The notes: generated by a model from the letters alone, not told the origin. 64,000 nucleotides of DNA from Streptomyces sp. HD (GCF_028369295.1 NZ_JAQMYP010000023.1:1-64000); one strand, 5' to 3'. Counted from the first letter of the stretch, positions 52,886-61,884 are shown. Translations and numbers: made by a program.

Positions 52886-54358
52886 GTGCTCGACCAAGGC
52901 GCACCACCGCAGAACCAGAGCCAGACCGCCGCCTCCGCGTCCCCGGGCGTCGGCGCGCGCCTGTTGCGTCGCAAGCCCGTGGAACACCTGGTCGCCGAGG
53001 GTGGCCAGGGCGAGGGAGGGTCCCTGCGACGCTCCCTGGGCATGTGGCAGCTCACCATGATCAGCATCGGTGCCACCCTCGGCACCGGCATCTTCGTCGT
53101 CCTCGGCGACGCCGTCCCCGAGGCCGGCCCGGCCGTCACCCTGGCCTTCGTGATCGCCGGCCTCACGGCGCTCTTCTCGGCCCTGTCCTACGCCGAGCTG
53201 GCGGGCAGCATCCCGGTCGCGGGCTCCTCGTACTCGTATGCGTACGCAACGATGGGCGAGCTGGTCGCCTGGGTCTGCGGCTGGTGTCTGGTGCTGGAGT
53301 ACGGCGTGTCCGTGGCCGCCGTCGCCGTCGGCTGGGGCGAGTACCTCAACGAGCTGCTCGACGGGACCATAGGTGTCACCATCCCGTCCGTGGTGTCCTC
53401 GGCGCCCGGCGAGGGCGGGATCATCAACCTGCCGGCGCTGATCGTCGTCATGCTGGCGATGGTGTTCCTGCTCGGCGGCGTCCGCGAGTCCGCCCGGGCC
53501 AACACGATCATGGTCGCCGTCAAGATCGTCGCGCTGGTGCTGTTCTGCGCCGTCGGCTTCATGGGCTTCAAGTCCGGCAACTACGAGGACTTCATGCCGC
53601 TCGGCATGGCCGGTGTGAGCGCCGCGGGTGCCACCCTCTTCTTCTCCTACATCGGCTTCGACGCCGCCTCCACCGCCGGTGAGGAGGCCAAGGACCCCAA
53701 GAAGGACCTGCCGCGCGCGATCATGCTCTCGCTGATCATCGTGACCGTGCTGTACGTCCTCGTCGCGGGTGTCGCCGTCGGCGCCTGGAACTGGACCAAG
53801 TTCGAGGGCTCCGAGGCCTCCCTCGCCGCGATCATGAACGACGTCAGCGGCCAGACCTTCTGGGGCACCCTGCTCGCCCTCGGCGCCGTCATCTCCATCG
53901 CGAGCGTCGTCCTCACCGTGCTCTACGGCCAGACCCGCATCCTCTTCGCGATGTCCCGTGACGGCCTGGTGCCCAAGGCGCTCGGCAAGGTCCACGCGAA
54001 GACCGGCGCACCCCGCCTCAACACGGTCATCGTGTCCCTCTTCTGCGGTGCCCTCGCCGCCCTCATCCCGCTGGGCAAGCTCGTCGACGCCACCAGCATC
54101 GGCACGCTGTTCGCCTTCGCGCTGGTCAACATCGCGGTGATCGTGCTGCGCTACCGGCGGCCCGAGCTGGAGCGGACGTTCAAGGTGCCCTTCGGGCCGG
54201 TGCTGCCGATTCTGGGCTTCGGTTTCTGCGCGTACAACATGTTCAGCCTGGACACCGTGACCTGGGTGGTCTTCGGGTGCTGGATGGCGGCCGGTCTCGT
54301 GTTCTACTTCCTGTACGGCTATCGCCGTTCCCGTCTTGCCGTGTCAGAAGTGAAGTGA
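52886..54358 (+). CDS. Amino-acid permease (APC superfamily)
   Basis: 490-aa transporter with about 12 predicted transmembrane helices. The N-terminal motif MISIGATLGTGIFVVLGDAV, the central FFSYIGFDAASTAGEEAKDP and GQTRILFAMSRDGLVPKAL are typical of cationic-amino-acid-type APC permeases. I chose GTG 52886 (MLDQGAPPQNQ), which has AAAAGGAG seven bases upstream. It is followed by an Lrp gene ten bases later, suggesting feedback control by amino acids; the substrate is not determined. Confidence 0.92.
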   Translation: MLDQGAPPQNQSQTAASASPGVGARLLRRKPVEHLVAEGGQGEGGSLRRSLGMWQLTMISIGATLGTGIFVVLGDAVPEAGPAVTLAFVIAGLTALFSALSYAELAGSIPVAGSSYSYAYATMGELVAWVCGWCLVLEYGVSVAAVAVGWGEYLNELLDGTIGVTIPSVVSSAPGEGGIINLPALIVVMLAMVFLLGGVRESARANTIMVAVKIVALVLFCAVGFMGFKSGNYEDFMPLGMAGVSAAGATLFFSYIGFDAASTAGEEAKDPKKDLPRAIMLSLIIVTVLYVLVAGVAVGAWNWTKFEGSEASLAAIMNDVSGQTFWGTLLALGAVISIASVVLTVLYGQTRILFAMSRDGLVPKALGKVHAKTGAPRLNTVIVSLFCGALAALIPLGKLVDATSIGTLFAFALVNIAVIVLRYRRPELERTFKVPFGPVLPILGFGFCAYNMFSLDTVTWVVFGCWMAAGLVFYFLYGYRRSRLAVSEVK

Positions 54359-54368
54359 ACCACCAGCA

Positions 54369-54821
54369 GTGCTGAACGATCTCGACGAACGCATCGTGCA
54401 CGCCCTCGCCGAGGACGCCCGCCGCTCCTACGCGGACATCGGGCAACTGGTCGGCCTGTCCGCGCCCGCCGTGAAACGGCGCGTGGACCGGCTGCGCGCC
54501 ACCGGGGCCATCACCGGATTCACCGTACGGGTGGATCCGTCGGCGCTTGGCTGGGAGACCGAGGGGTTCGTCGAGATCTACTGCCGGCACAACACCTCGC
54601 CGGAGACGATCCGGCGGGGGCTGGAGCGGTACCAGGAGGTGGTGGCCGCGTCGACCGTGACCGGTGAGGCGGATGCGGTGGTGCAGGTCTTCGCCTCTGA
54701 CATGCGGCATTTCGAGCGGGTGCTTGAGCGGATCGCCGGGGAGCCGTTCGTGGAGCGGACCAAGTCCGTGCTCGTGCTGTCGCCCTTGTTGCGGCGGTTT
54801 TCTTCCGGGTCGCCTACGTAG
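54369..54821 (+). CDS. Lrp/AsnC-family transcriptional regulator
   Basis: 150-aa regulator with N-terminal winged HTH (LNDLDERIVHALAEDARRS, IGQLVGLSAPAVKRRVDRL) and C-terminal RAM domain (VVAASTVTGEADAVVQVFA) that senses an amino acid. GTG start ten bases after the permease stop, so it probably regulates its own operon through the inverted repeats near 52740. Confidence 0.92.
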   Translation: MLNDLDERIVHALAEDARRSYADIGQLVGLSAPAVKRRVDRLRATGAITGFTVRVDPSALGWETEGFVEIYCRHNTSPETIRRGLERYQEVVAASTVTGEADAVVQVFASDMRHFERVLERIAGEPFVERTKSVLVLSPLLRRFSSGSPT

Positions 54822-54841
54822 CGCTCCGCGGGAGAGCCGAG

Positions 54842-55249
54842 TTATCTGCGGGCCGGTGGGGGCTTGTCGCGCAGTTCCCCGCGCCCCTGAGCGGCGTTTC
54901 TGCGGACCTTCGTCAGCATGCGCCGTATGACCAGTGCGTGGGCACCCGTGCCTATGACCAGCCGTCGGTAGAGGGCGCCCGCGCGGCCGGGGAAGTCGGC
55001 CCTCGTCTCGGCCCGCAAGCGGGTGTGCCCCGCGTCCGTCTCGTCCAGGTGGAAGATGAGGGCGTACGTCGAGAACGGGTGGCGGCCGACGTAGGCCAGC
55101 TCGTGGCCCGGGGTCGACACCGCCACCTTGAATCCGCGGGAGCCGTCCATCAGGGCGGCCAGCTCTTGCCAGACGGCGTCGGTGTCCGCCTCGACGAGCG
55201 TCGTCTGTTCGTCCACGAACGGCAGGGCGGGGATGTCGGTGGCGTCCAT
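54842..55249 (-). CDS. SRPBCC/DUF2867-like protein with repeat-derived C-terminus
   Basis: 135-aa protein of unknown function, MDATDIPALPFVDEQTTLVE, with an alternating beta pattern (GHELAYVGRHPFSTYALIFHL, HTRLRAETRADFPG) resembling small START/SRPBCC folds. The last residues (GRGELRDKPPPAR) are encoded by the interspersed 22-bp repeat at 54867-54888, so the C-terminus has been added or altered by repeat spread. The ATG at 55249 follows GGCGTC with no strong Shine-Dalgarno; a GTG-type longer start is possible. Confidence 0.65.
   Translation of the reverse strand: MDATDIPALPFVDEQTTLVEADTDAVWQELAALMDGSRGFKVAVSTPGHELAYVGRHPFSTYALIFHLDETDAGHTRLRAETRADFPGRAGALYRRLVIGTGAHALVIRRMLTKVRRNAAQGRGELRDKPPPARR
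54867..54888 (-). repeat. Interspersed 22-bp Streptomyces repeat, copy 2
   Basis: Exact reverse complement of 16685-16706. This copy lies inside the 3' end of a gene and encodes part of the protein C-terminus. Confidence 0.8.
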
Positions 55250-55326
55250 GGGGGAAGTCTCGCCCTCCTGCCCACGCGGTGGCCTCCTCCGGCAGGCGGA
55301 GGCGTATAGCCGTTCGGGGGAGGGCG

Positions 55327-56067
55327 TCAGTCGGCCGTCTTGCGGGCCAGGGCGTTGTTGTCGATCGAGTTGTGGACGCTGAAGCTGACCGCGTCCGAGC
55401 GGTAGCGGTCGTCCGACCACTCCACGGGGCGGCCCTCACGGGTCGTCGTCACGCGTCGTACCCGCAGGAGGGGGCTCGTGCGGCGGATGCCGAGCAGTTC
55501 GGCGTCCTGGGCGCCGGCCGCCACCGCGTCGATGACATGCTCGCCGTAGGCGAAGACCAGCCCCGTGTCGTCGTACAGGCGTTGGGTGACGGACGGGGAG
55601 TCGGGCTCGATGGCCTCCACGGCGGGGGAGATCCAGTCGGCGTAGACCGTGCGCTCCAGCAGCACCGGTTCGCCGTCCAGGCCGCGCACCCGCAGGACGT
55701 GCAACACCGGGGTACCGGCGCTCAGTTGGAGGCGTACGGCGTCCTCCTTCGTCGCCGGGCGGTACTCCTGCTCCACCACCTGGCCGGTCGCCTCCCGGCC
55801 CATCGCCCGCGCCCACTGGGCGAAGCTGCGCAGCTCGGCGAAGCTCTGGCTGCGGCGGCTGGCCAGCACCACTCGACGGGCGCCCTGGCGTGAGCCGATG
55901 AGGCCCTCGGCGGTCAGCGCGGCGACGGCCTGCCGGACCGTGCCGCGTGAGACGCCGTACTGGCCCGCGAGGTCCGTCTCGGCGGGCAGCAGACTGCCGA
56001 CCGTGTACTCCTCGCGGTCGATCGCCCGGCGCAGTTCGTCGGCGATCTCCTCGTGTCGCGCCGCCAT
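55327..56067 (-). CDS. GntR-family (HutC/UTRA) regulator
   Basis: 246-aa repressor-type regulator: N-terminal winged HTH (AADELRR-like region, then LAGQYGVSRGTVRQAVAALT at about 33-52) and C-terminal UTRA effector domain (LRVRGLDGEPVLLERTVYAD, VRRVTTTREGRPVEWSDDRY). It is divergent from the ABC importer operon with a 227-base gap that holds a perfect operator-like palindrome. HutC members such as PhnF/PhnR control phosphonate or organophosphate uptake, so it probably controls the neighbouring transporter. Confidence 0.9.
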   Translation of the reverse strand: MAARHEEIADELRRAIDREEYTVGSLLPAETDLAGQYGVSRGTVRQAVAALTAEGLIGSRQGARRVVLASRRSQSFAELRSFAQWARAMGREATGQVVEQEYRPATKEDAVRLQLSAGTPVLHVLRVRGLDGEPVLLERTVYADWISPAVEAIEPDSPSVTQRLYDDTGLVFAYGEHVIDAVAAGAQDAELLGIRRTSPLLRVRRVTTTREGRPVEWSDDRYRSDAVSFSVHNSIDNNALARKTAD

Positions 56068-56219
56068 GCTTCCCCTCTGAGTCGGTTGCTGTGCACAGCG
56101 TGACCAGCCTAATCGAGATCGTTCGGTGATCTGTGTCGGTGAGGAGTGTGCACAAATTCGGGGTGGAGGCTTTCGCCAGTGTTCACGAACGTGTCACCAT
56201 CGGCGGGCCTACTGGGGCC

Positions 56220-56237
56220 AACTTGTTCAGACAAGTT
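56220..56237. promoter_or_regulatory. Candidate GntR/HutC operator
   Basis: AACTTGT-TCAG-ACAAGTT, a perfect 7-bp inverted repeat with a four-base centre, in the gap between the divergent GntR gene and the ABC operon. HutC-type operators have the same size and ACTTGT-like arms. Confidence 0.65.
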
Positions 56238-56294
56238 CGATGTCTTTCCTGGGCAAGAAACCTCCTGCACCCTCGCGCGTCCCCTGGAGCAACC

Positions 56295-57467
56295 GTGTCC
56301 ACGTTTTTGCCGAGCACAGCCCTGTCGAGAACCCCCGCCCTCGGCGGCGCCCTCGCCGTCGTCGCCGCACTCGCCCTGAGCGCCTGTGGCGCCGCCCCCG
56401 ACAACGCGTCCACCACCGCCGACGGCAAGAGCGTTGCCACGGCCACCTCCGCCGCCGACCTCGGCGGCATGGACGCGCTGGTGAAGGCGGCCAAGAAGGA
56501 GGGCAAGCTCAACGCGATCGCCCTGCCGCGTGACTGGGCCAACTACGGCGCCCTCATCGACGGCTTCCAGAAGAAGTACGGCATCAAGGTCGAGGTCGAC
56601 AATCCGGACGGGGCCAGCCAGGAGGAGATCAGCGCGGTCACCACGCTGAAGGGCCAGGACCGGGCACCCGACGTGCTGGACCTGGGACAGTCGTTCGCGC
56701 TGAGCGGGGCCCAGCAGGGCCTGTTCGCCTCCTACAAGGTGGCGTCGTTCGACGGCATTCCGGCGGCGCAGAAGGACGCGCAGGCCCGGTGGTACAACGA
56801 CTACGGCGGCTACATCTCCATCGGCTGCGACGCGAAGCGCGTCAAGCAGTGCCCGACCACCTTCAAGGACCTGCTGAAGCCCCAGTACAAGGGCCAGGTC
56901 GCCCTCAACGGCAACCCCACCAAGTCGGGTTCGGCCTTCGCCGGGGTCTGGGCGGCCGCCCTGGCCAACGGCGGCTCGTTCGACGACCTGCAGCCCGGAA
57001 TCGACTTCTTCGCCAAGCTGAAGAAGAACGGCAACTACACGCCGGTCGAGTCGACCCCGGCCACGGTGGAGAAGGGCGAGACGCCCATCAGCATCGACTG
57101 GGACTACCTGAACGCCGGATACGCCGACGAGTTCCGGTCCAAGGGGCTGGACTGGAAGGTCGCCGTCCCGACCGACGGCAAGTTCTCCCAGTACTACTCA
57201 CAGGCCATCAACAAGGACGCCCCGCACCCGGCGGCCGCCCGGCTCTGGCAGGAGTACCTCTACAGCGTCGAGGGCCAGAACCTCTGGCTCAAGGGGTACG
57301 CCCGCCCGGCCCTCATGCCCGCGATGGAGAAGGCCGGCACGCTTGACAAGACCGCCGCGGCCAAGCTGCCCGAGGTCTCGGGCACGGCGGCCTTCCCGAC
57401 CGAGGCCCAGCAGAGCAAGGCCAAGGAAGTCCTCGGTGCGGGCTGGGGCAAGGCTGTCTCCGGATGA
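56295..57467 (+). CDS. ABC transporter substrate-binding lipoprotein (PotD/FbpA-type)
   Basis: 390-aa secreted lipoprotein: signal sequence with lipobox LSAC, modified Cys31. The mature part is a type II periplasmic-binding fold (VTTLKGQDRAPDVLDLGQSF, YISIGCDAKRVKQCPTTFKD, PISIDWDYLNAGYADEF). This class binds polyamines, ferric ions, 2-aminoethylphosphonate and related small organophosphates. GTG at 56295 with GGAG five bases upstream. First gene of the importer operon. Confidence 0.88.
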   Translation: MSTFLPSTALSRTPALGGALAVVAALALSACGAAPDNASTTADGKSVATATSAADLGGMDALVKAAKKEGKLNAIALPRDWANYGALIDGFQKKYGIKVEVDNPDGASQEEISAVTTLKGQDRAPDVLDLGQSFALSGAQQGLFASYKVASFDGIPAAQKDAQARWYNDYGGYISIGCDAKRVKQCPTTFKDLLKPQYKGQVALNGNPTKSGSAFAGVWAAALANGGSFDDLQPGIDFFAKLKKNGNYTPVESTPATVEKGETPISIDWDYLNAGYADEFRSKGLDWKVAVPTDGKFSQYYSQAINKDAPHPAAARLWQEYLYSVEGQNLWLKGYARPALMPAMEKAGTLDKTAAAKLPEVSGTAAFPTEAQQSKAKEVLGAGWGKAVSG

Positions 57468-58396
57468 CGACCGAGACCGACGCGACCGTCGCCCCCGCCG
57501 CTCCGGCGCACCCGGGTCCCGACGCCGCCGCGCCCGCCGCCCCCTCCGGGCGGCGGCGCCGCGTCGGGGGCGGGCTCGCCGTCGTCCCGCTGCTCGCCTT
57601 CGTGGCGCTCGCCTTCGGGATACCCGCCCTGGCCATGCTGGACGGCGCCTTCACCGTCAAGGACCCGGTCACGGGGGCCGGTTCGTACGGTGTGGCCAAT
57701 GTGACCGCCTCGATGCAGGGCGCCTACCTCACCGCCCTGATCGGCAGCGTGAAGCTCTCCGCCTTCTCCGCGGCCATCGGCGTGGTGTGCGGACTGCTGC
57801 TGGCGCAGGCCGTGGTCACCTCACGGTCCAGGGCGCTGCGTGAGGCCGTGCTCACCGCCTCCGGGGTCCTCGCCAACTTCGGCGGCGTCCCGCTGGCCTT
57901 CGCCTTCGTCGCCACGCTCGGCAACTCGGGCTTCCTCACCCGACGCCTGGACCTCACCGAGAAGGGGTGGAGCCTCTACAGCTTCTCCGGGCTGACGCTG
58001 GCCTATCTGTACTTCCTGATCCCGCTGATGGTCCTCACGATCACCCCGGCGCTCGAAGGACTGCGGACCCAGTGGCGTGAGGCCGCCCGGAACAGCGGCG
58101 CCACCAACGCCCAGTACTGGCGGCACGTCGCGCTGCCGGTGCTCGCCCCCTCGCTGCTCGGCGGCTTCGTGCTGCTCTTCGGCAGCGCCTTCGCCGCGTA
58201 CGCCACCGCGGCCGCCATGGTCGGCAGCTCGATCCCGCTGGTCACCCTGCAGATCGCCGACGCCCTCGCCGGCAACGTCCTGGTCGGCCAGGAGAACGTC
58301 GCGCTGGCCCTGAGCCTGGACATGGTCCTCGTGGCGGGCCTCGTGATGGCCGTGTACCTGCCCCTGCAACGACGGAGTGCCCGATGGCTCGCCTGA
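57464..58396 (+). CDS. ABC transporter permease 1
   Basis: 310-aa inner-membrane permease with about six transmembrane helices and the EAA-type loop (EAARNSGATNAQYWRHVALP). The N-terminal 35 residues are Ala/Pro-rich and cytoplasmic. It overlaps the binding-protein gene by four bases and the second permease by 13 bases. Confidence 0.9.
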   Translation: MTTETDATVAPAAPAHPGPDAAAPAAPSGRRRRVGGGLAVVPLLAFVALAFGIPALAMLDGAFTVKDPVTGAGSYGVANVTASMQGAYLTALIGSVKLSAFSAAIGVVCGLLLAQAVVTSRSRALREAVLTASGVLANFGGVPLAFAFVATLGNSGFLTRRLDLTEKGWSLYSFSGLTLAYLYFLIPLMVLTITPALEGLRTQWREAARNSGATNAQYWRHVALPVLAPSLLGGFVLLFGSAFAAYATAAAMVGSSIPLVTLQIADALAGNVLVGQENVALALSLDMVLVAGLVMAVYLPLQRRSARWLA

Positions 58397-59226
58397 CCAG
58401 TCGCGGCGTCGGGAAGGTCCGCCCCGGGCGCGGTGTCGTCCTGCTGTGCGCCGCGGTCTACTTCCTGCTGCCGCTCGCCGCTTCCGTGATCTTCACGGTC
58501 GACGTACCGGGCCAGGGGGTGAACTTCGACGTCTACGAGCAGATCCTCGGCGCCGACGGTTTCGTCTCCAGCCTGCTGCTCTCACTGGAACTGGCCGCCG
58601 CCACCATCGCTCTGGTCCTGCTGCTGATGGTGCCCGCGATGGTCGCCCTGCGGCTCGGCTCGCGACGGCTGCGCCCGGTCGTGGAGATCGTCTGCGCGCT
58701 GCCGCTGGTCCTGCCGCCGATCGCCTTCGTCGCGGGCATCGCCACGGTGCTGAAGTGGGGGCCCGAGTACTTCTCCACGACCCCGCTGTTCCAGACCTTC
58801 GTGGCGGTCCAGAATCCCGACTTCCCGGTCGTGCTCGTCCTCGCCTACACCGTGATGGCGCTGCCGTTCGTGTATCGGGCGCTGGACGCCGGCCTTCGGT
58901 CGATCGACGTACCCACCCTCGTGGAGGCGGCCCGCAACTGCGGCGCCGGCTGGGCGCAGGCGCTGGTCCGGGCGGTGCTGCCCAACCTTCGCGGGGCCCT
59001 GCTGAACGCCTCGTTCCTCACGCTGGCGCTGGTGCTCGGTGAATTCACGGTCGCCCAGATCCTGAAGTTCCGGCCCTTCGCCGTCTGGATCGTCGGCATC
59101 GGCGGCTCACAGGCACAGATGTCCGTGGCGGTGTCCGTCCTCAGCCTGTTCGTGACCTGGCTGCTGCTGCTCGGCATCGCCGCCGTCGGCGGGCGCACCC
59201 CCTCCCCGACCACCACCGAGAAGTGA
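58384..59226 (+). CDS. ABC transporter permease 2
   Basis: 280-aa permease, about six transmembrane helices, with the EAA loop in VEAARNCGAGWAQALVRAVL. It pairs with the first permease to form the importer channel. Its start lies within the end of permease 1. Confidence 0.9.
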   Translation: MARLTSRGVGKVRPGRGVVLLCAAVYFLLPLAASVIFTVDVPGQGVNFDVYEQILGADGFVSSLLLSLELAAATIALVLLLMVPAMVALRLGSRRLRPVVEIVCALPLVLPPIAFVAGIATVLKWGPEYFSTTPLFQTFVAVQNPDFPVVLVLAYTVMALPFVYRALDAGLRSIDVPTLVEAARNCGAGWAQALVRAVLPNLRGALLNASFLTLALVLGEFTVAQILKFRPFAVWIVGIGGSQAQMSVAVSVLSLFVTWLLLLGIAAVGGRTPSPTTTEK

Positions 59227-59249
59227 TCCGACCAGAGGTGACCCGGAAG

Positions 59250-60332
59250 ATGACACTCACTGCACCCCGGCCGAAGGCCGCCACGGCCGACACGGCCGCC
59301 ACGGTCGAGTTCCGCGGCCTGCGCCGCGCCTTCGGCGGCACGGTCGCCCTCGACGGCCTCGACCTCGCCGTACGGCCCGGTGAACTCCTCGCCCTCCTCG
59401 GCCCGTCCGGCTGCGGCAAGACCACGGCCCTGCGCATGCTCGCCGGGTTCGAGCACCCCGACTCCGGCGAGGTACTGGTGGACGGCGAGGACGTCACCCG
59501 GGTCCCGGCGCACCGTCGCGACGCAGGCATGGTCTTCCAGTCGTACAGCCTGTTCCCGCACCTCAGCGCCCTCGACAACGTCGCCTTCGGGCTGCGCATG
59601 CGCAAGGTGCGCACCGCCGAACGGCGCGCCCGTGCCGCCGAGTTGCTGGAGCTGGTCGGTCTCGCCGACAAGGGCGAGCGGTACCCGCACCAGCTCTCCG
59701 GCGGCCAGCAGCAGCGCATCGCCCTGGCCCGCGCGCTCGCCCTGCGCCCTCGCGTCCTGCTGCTGGACGAGCCGCTGTCGGCGCTGGACGCCAAGGTGCG
59801 CCTGACGCTCCGCGAGGAAATCCGACGGCTCCAGCAGGAGCTCGGCATCACCACCCTGTTCGTCACCCACGACCAGGAGGAGGCCCTGTCCATGGCCGAC
59901 CGGGTCGCCGTCATGCGCTCCGGACGGCTCGAACAGTGCGCCGCGCCCGCCGAGTTGTACGGCCGTCCCACCACGGCCTTCGTCGCCGAGTTCGTCGGCA
60001 CGATGAGCCGGATCCCGGGCACGCTCGTCGACAGCGGTGTCGAGGTGCTCGGCCGGCGGCTGCCCGTCGACGGCGACGCGCCCGCGGTGTCCGAGGTCGA
60101 CGTGCTGGTACGGCCGGAAGCCGTGGCCGTACGCGCCGACGACGCCTCCGACGCCCGCGTGGTCGCCACCGCGTTCCTCGGTGCCACCACCCGGCTGACC
60201 GTACGGCTCGCCGACGGCACCGAGGTCAAGGCCGATCTGCCCGCCCATGAGACGGCCGCGCTCGGCGCGGGCGCCGCGGTGAGCGTGTCGCTGCCGGAGC
60301 GGCCCGTGCTGGTGGCCGAACGCAGCCGCTGA
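59250..60332 (+). CDS. ABC transporter ATP-binding protein
   Basis: About 360-aa importer ATPase. Walker A GPSGCGKTTALRM, signature LSGGQQQRIALARAL, Walker B LLLDEPLSALDAK and the switch His (VTHDQEEALSMADRV) are all intact, with a C-terminal TOBE-type regulatory domain. The ATG at 59250 has GAGGTGA eight bases upstream; GTGs at 59223 and 59238 are alternatives. Potentially coupled to permease 2. Confidence 0.9.
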   Translation: MTLTAPRPKAATADTAATVEFRGLRRAFGGTVALDGLDLAVRPGELLALLGPSGCGKTTALRMLAGFEHPDSGEVLVDGEDVTRVPAHRRDAGMVFQSYSLFPHLSALDNVAFGLRMRKVRTAERRARAAELLELVGLADKGERYPHQLSGGQQQRIALARALALRPRVLLLDEPLSALDAKVRLTLREEIRRLQQELGITTLFVTHDQEEALSMADRVAVMRSGRLEQCAAPAELYGRPTTAFVAEFVGTMSRIPGTLVDSGVEVLGRRLPVDGDAPAVSEVDVLVRPEAVAVRADDASDARVVATAFLGATTRLTVRLADGTEVKADLPAHETAALGAGAAVSVSLPERPVLVAERSR

Positions 60333-60377
60333 CCCTCGTACGACCCACCTGATCCCCCCCGCAAGAAAGAGACAACC

Positions 60378-61841
60378 GTGACTCGACTCCCGCTCCAGGC
60401 CGTCCTGTTCGACATGGACGGCACGCTCGTCGACACCGAGCGACTGTGGTGGGAGGCGGTGGAGCAGGTCGCCGGCCGGGCCCTGACCGAGGCGGACGAG
60501 GCGGAGGTGCTCGGCCGGCCCGTCGAGCACACCGCCGACTGGCTGGCCGCGGCCACCGGCGCGCCGGCCGCCGACCTCGCCGACGCACTCCACCGCGAGT
60601 TCGCCGACCGCGTCCGCGGCGGCATCGTCCCCCGCCCCGGCGCGCTCGACCTGCTCGACGCCCTGGCCCGCGACGGCATCCCCACGGCCCTGGTCACCGC
60701 CTCACCCCGAGCCGTCGCCGACACCGTCCTCGAAGCCCTCGGCGCGAGCCGCTTCGCGGTCTCCGTCACCGCCGACGACACCGACCGCACCAAGCCCGCC
60801 CCCGATCCCTACCTCGCCGCCTGCCGCGCCCTCGGCGTCGACCCGGCGGCCTGCGTCGCCGTCGAGGACACCCGAACCGGCGTCAGCTCGGCGGAGGCGG
60901 CCGGCTGCACGGTGCTCGCGGTGCCCTCGCTCGCCCCGATCGAGCCGGCACCCGGACGGACCGTCCTGCCCAGCCTGGAGGGCGTCACCACACAGCGGCT
61001 GCGCACCCTGCCGACCGCCGCCCTGCCCTCGCCCGAACTGCGCGTCATGAGCTGGAACCTCTGGTACGGCGGCACCAAGGTCCACGACCACCTGGCCAAG
61101 CAGCTCAAGGTCATCGCCGAGACCGGCGTCGACGTCGTCGGCCTCCAGGAGACGTACGGCACCGCCGCCCAGGAGCTCGCCGACGCCCTCGGCTGGTACC
61201 ACCACCGCGCCGGCGAGAACCTCGGCGTCATCAGCCGCCACCCGATCACGGCCCGCTTCGGCGATCCCGACGTCGGCTTCTACGGGGCGGCCGGGGTCCG
61301 GATCCAGGTCGGGGAGCAGCAGGTCGACATCTGGACGGCCCACCTCGACTACACGCCCTACGGGCCGTACGAGTCCTCCTTCGATGGGCTTTCGGCCGCC
61401 GAGCTGATCGCCCACGAGGAGGTGCGGCTCGCCCAGATGCGGGACACGCTGCGCCGGATCGAGGAGGCGGCCGACCCCGCCGTGCCCGTCGTCCTGGTCG
61501 GCGACTTCAACAGCCCCTCCCACCTGGACTGGCCCGAGGTGGAGTGGCCGGTGACGAAGGCGGCGCAGGACGCGGGGCTGCGCGACTCCTATCGTGAGGC
61601 CCACCCGGACCCGGCCGCCCACCCCGGCCACACCTGGTCGCCGATCCACGCCCTGCACGAGGACGGCAGCGGGCGCTCGGAGCCGCAGGACCGGATCGAC
61701 TTCGTCCTGCACCGGGGACTGCGGGTGCTCGACTCGGAGACCCGCGTCAGCGGCCGGCCGCGCCCCTGGCCGGACGTCGAGCACAACGAGTGGCCCTCCG
61801 ACCACGCCGCCGTGATCACGACATTCTCCCTGCGCGAGTGA
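60378..61841 (+). CDS. HAD phosphatase fused to EEP-family phosphodiesterase
   Basis: 487-aa fusion. Residues 1 to about 215 form a HAD phosphatase with the nucleophile and acid/base Asp pair D12/D14 (FDMDGTLVDT), motif II Thr/Ser in VTASP at 106-110 and motif III Lys in TKPAPDPY. Residues about 221-487 form an endonuclease/exonuclease/phosphatase fold with every active-site segment: MSWN (N227), LQET (E258), AHLD (H322), GDFN (D376, N378), RID (D441) and SDH (D475/H476). The HAD has DxDGT rather than the DxAGT of phosphonatase (PhnX), so it is a phosphatase, not a C-P hydrolase. It is the last gene of the ABC operon, 45 bases after the ATPase, and probably processes the imported compound. 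Confidence 0.85.
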   Translation: MTRLPLQAVLFDMDGTLVDTERLWWEAVEQVAGRALTEADEAEVLGRPVEHTADWLAAATGAPAADLADALHREFADRVRGGIVPRPGALDLLDALARDGIPTALVTASPRAVADTVLEALGASRFAVSVTADDTDRTKPAPDPYLAACRALGVDPAACVAVEDTRTGVSSAEAAGCTVLAVPSLAPIEPAPGRTVLPSLEGVTTQRLRTLPTAALPSPELRVMSWNLWYGGTKVHDHLAKQLKVIAETGVDVVGLQETYGTAAQELADALGWYHHRAGENLGVISRHPITARFGDPDVGFYGAAGVRIQVGEQQVDIWTAHLDYTPYGPYESSFDGLSAAELIAHEEVRLAQMRDTLRRIEEAADPAVPVVLVGDFNSPSHLDWPEVEWPVTKAAQDAGLRDSYREAHPDPAAHPGHTWSPIHALHEDGSGRSEPQDRIDFVLHRGLRVLDSETRVSGRPRPWPDVEHNEWPSDHAAVITTFSLRE

Positions 61842-61866
61842 CCCGTACCGGCCTACCATCGGTGCC

Positions 61867-61884
61867 ATGACCTGGCGACATTGA
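61867..61884 (+). CDS. Five-codon upstream ORF (MTWRH)
   Basis: ATG-ACC-TGG-CGA-CAT-TGA, preceded seven bases earlier by a -10-like TACCAT (61854-61859), so it would start a leaderless transcript. It ends 78 bases before the MFS gene. It contains Trp, Arg and His, so it could act as a translation-sensing leader peptide. No proof of expression. Confidence 0.45.
   Translation: MTWRH

Noticed and set aside
60378..61020. HAD domain as phosphonoacetaldehyde hydrolase (PhnX)
   Set aside because: It has DMDGT where phosphonatases have DxAGT, and no aminotransferase PhnW is present.
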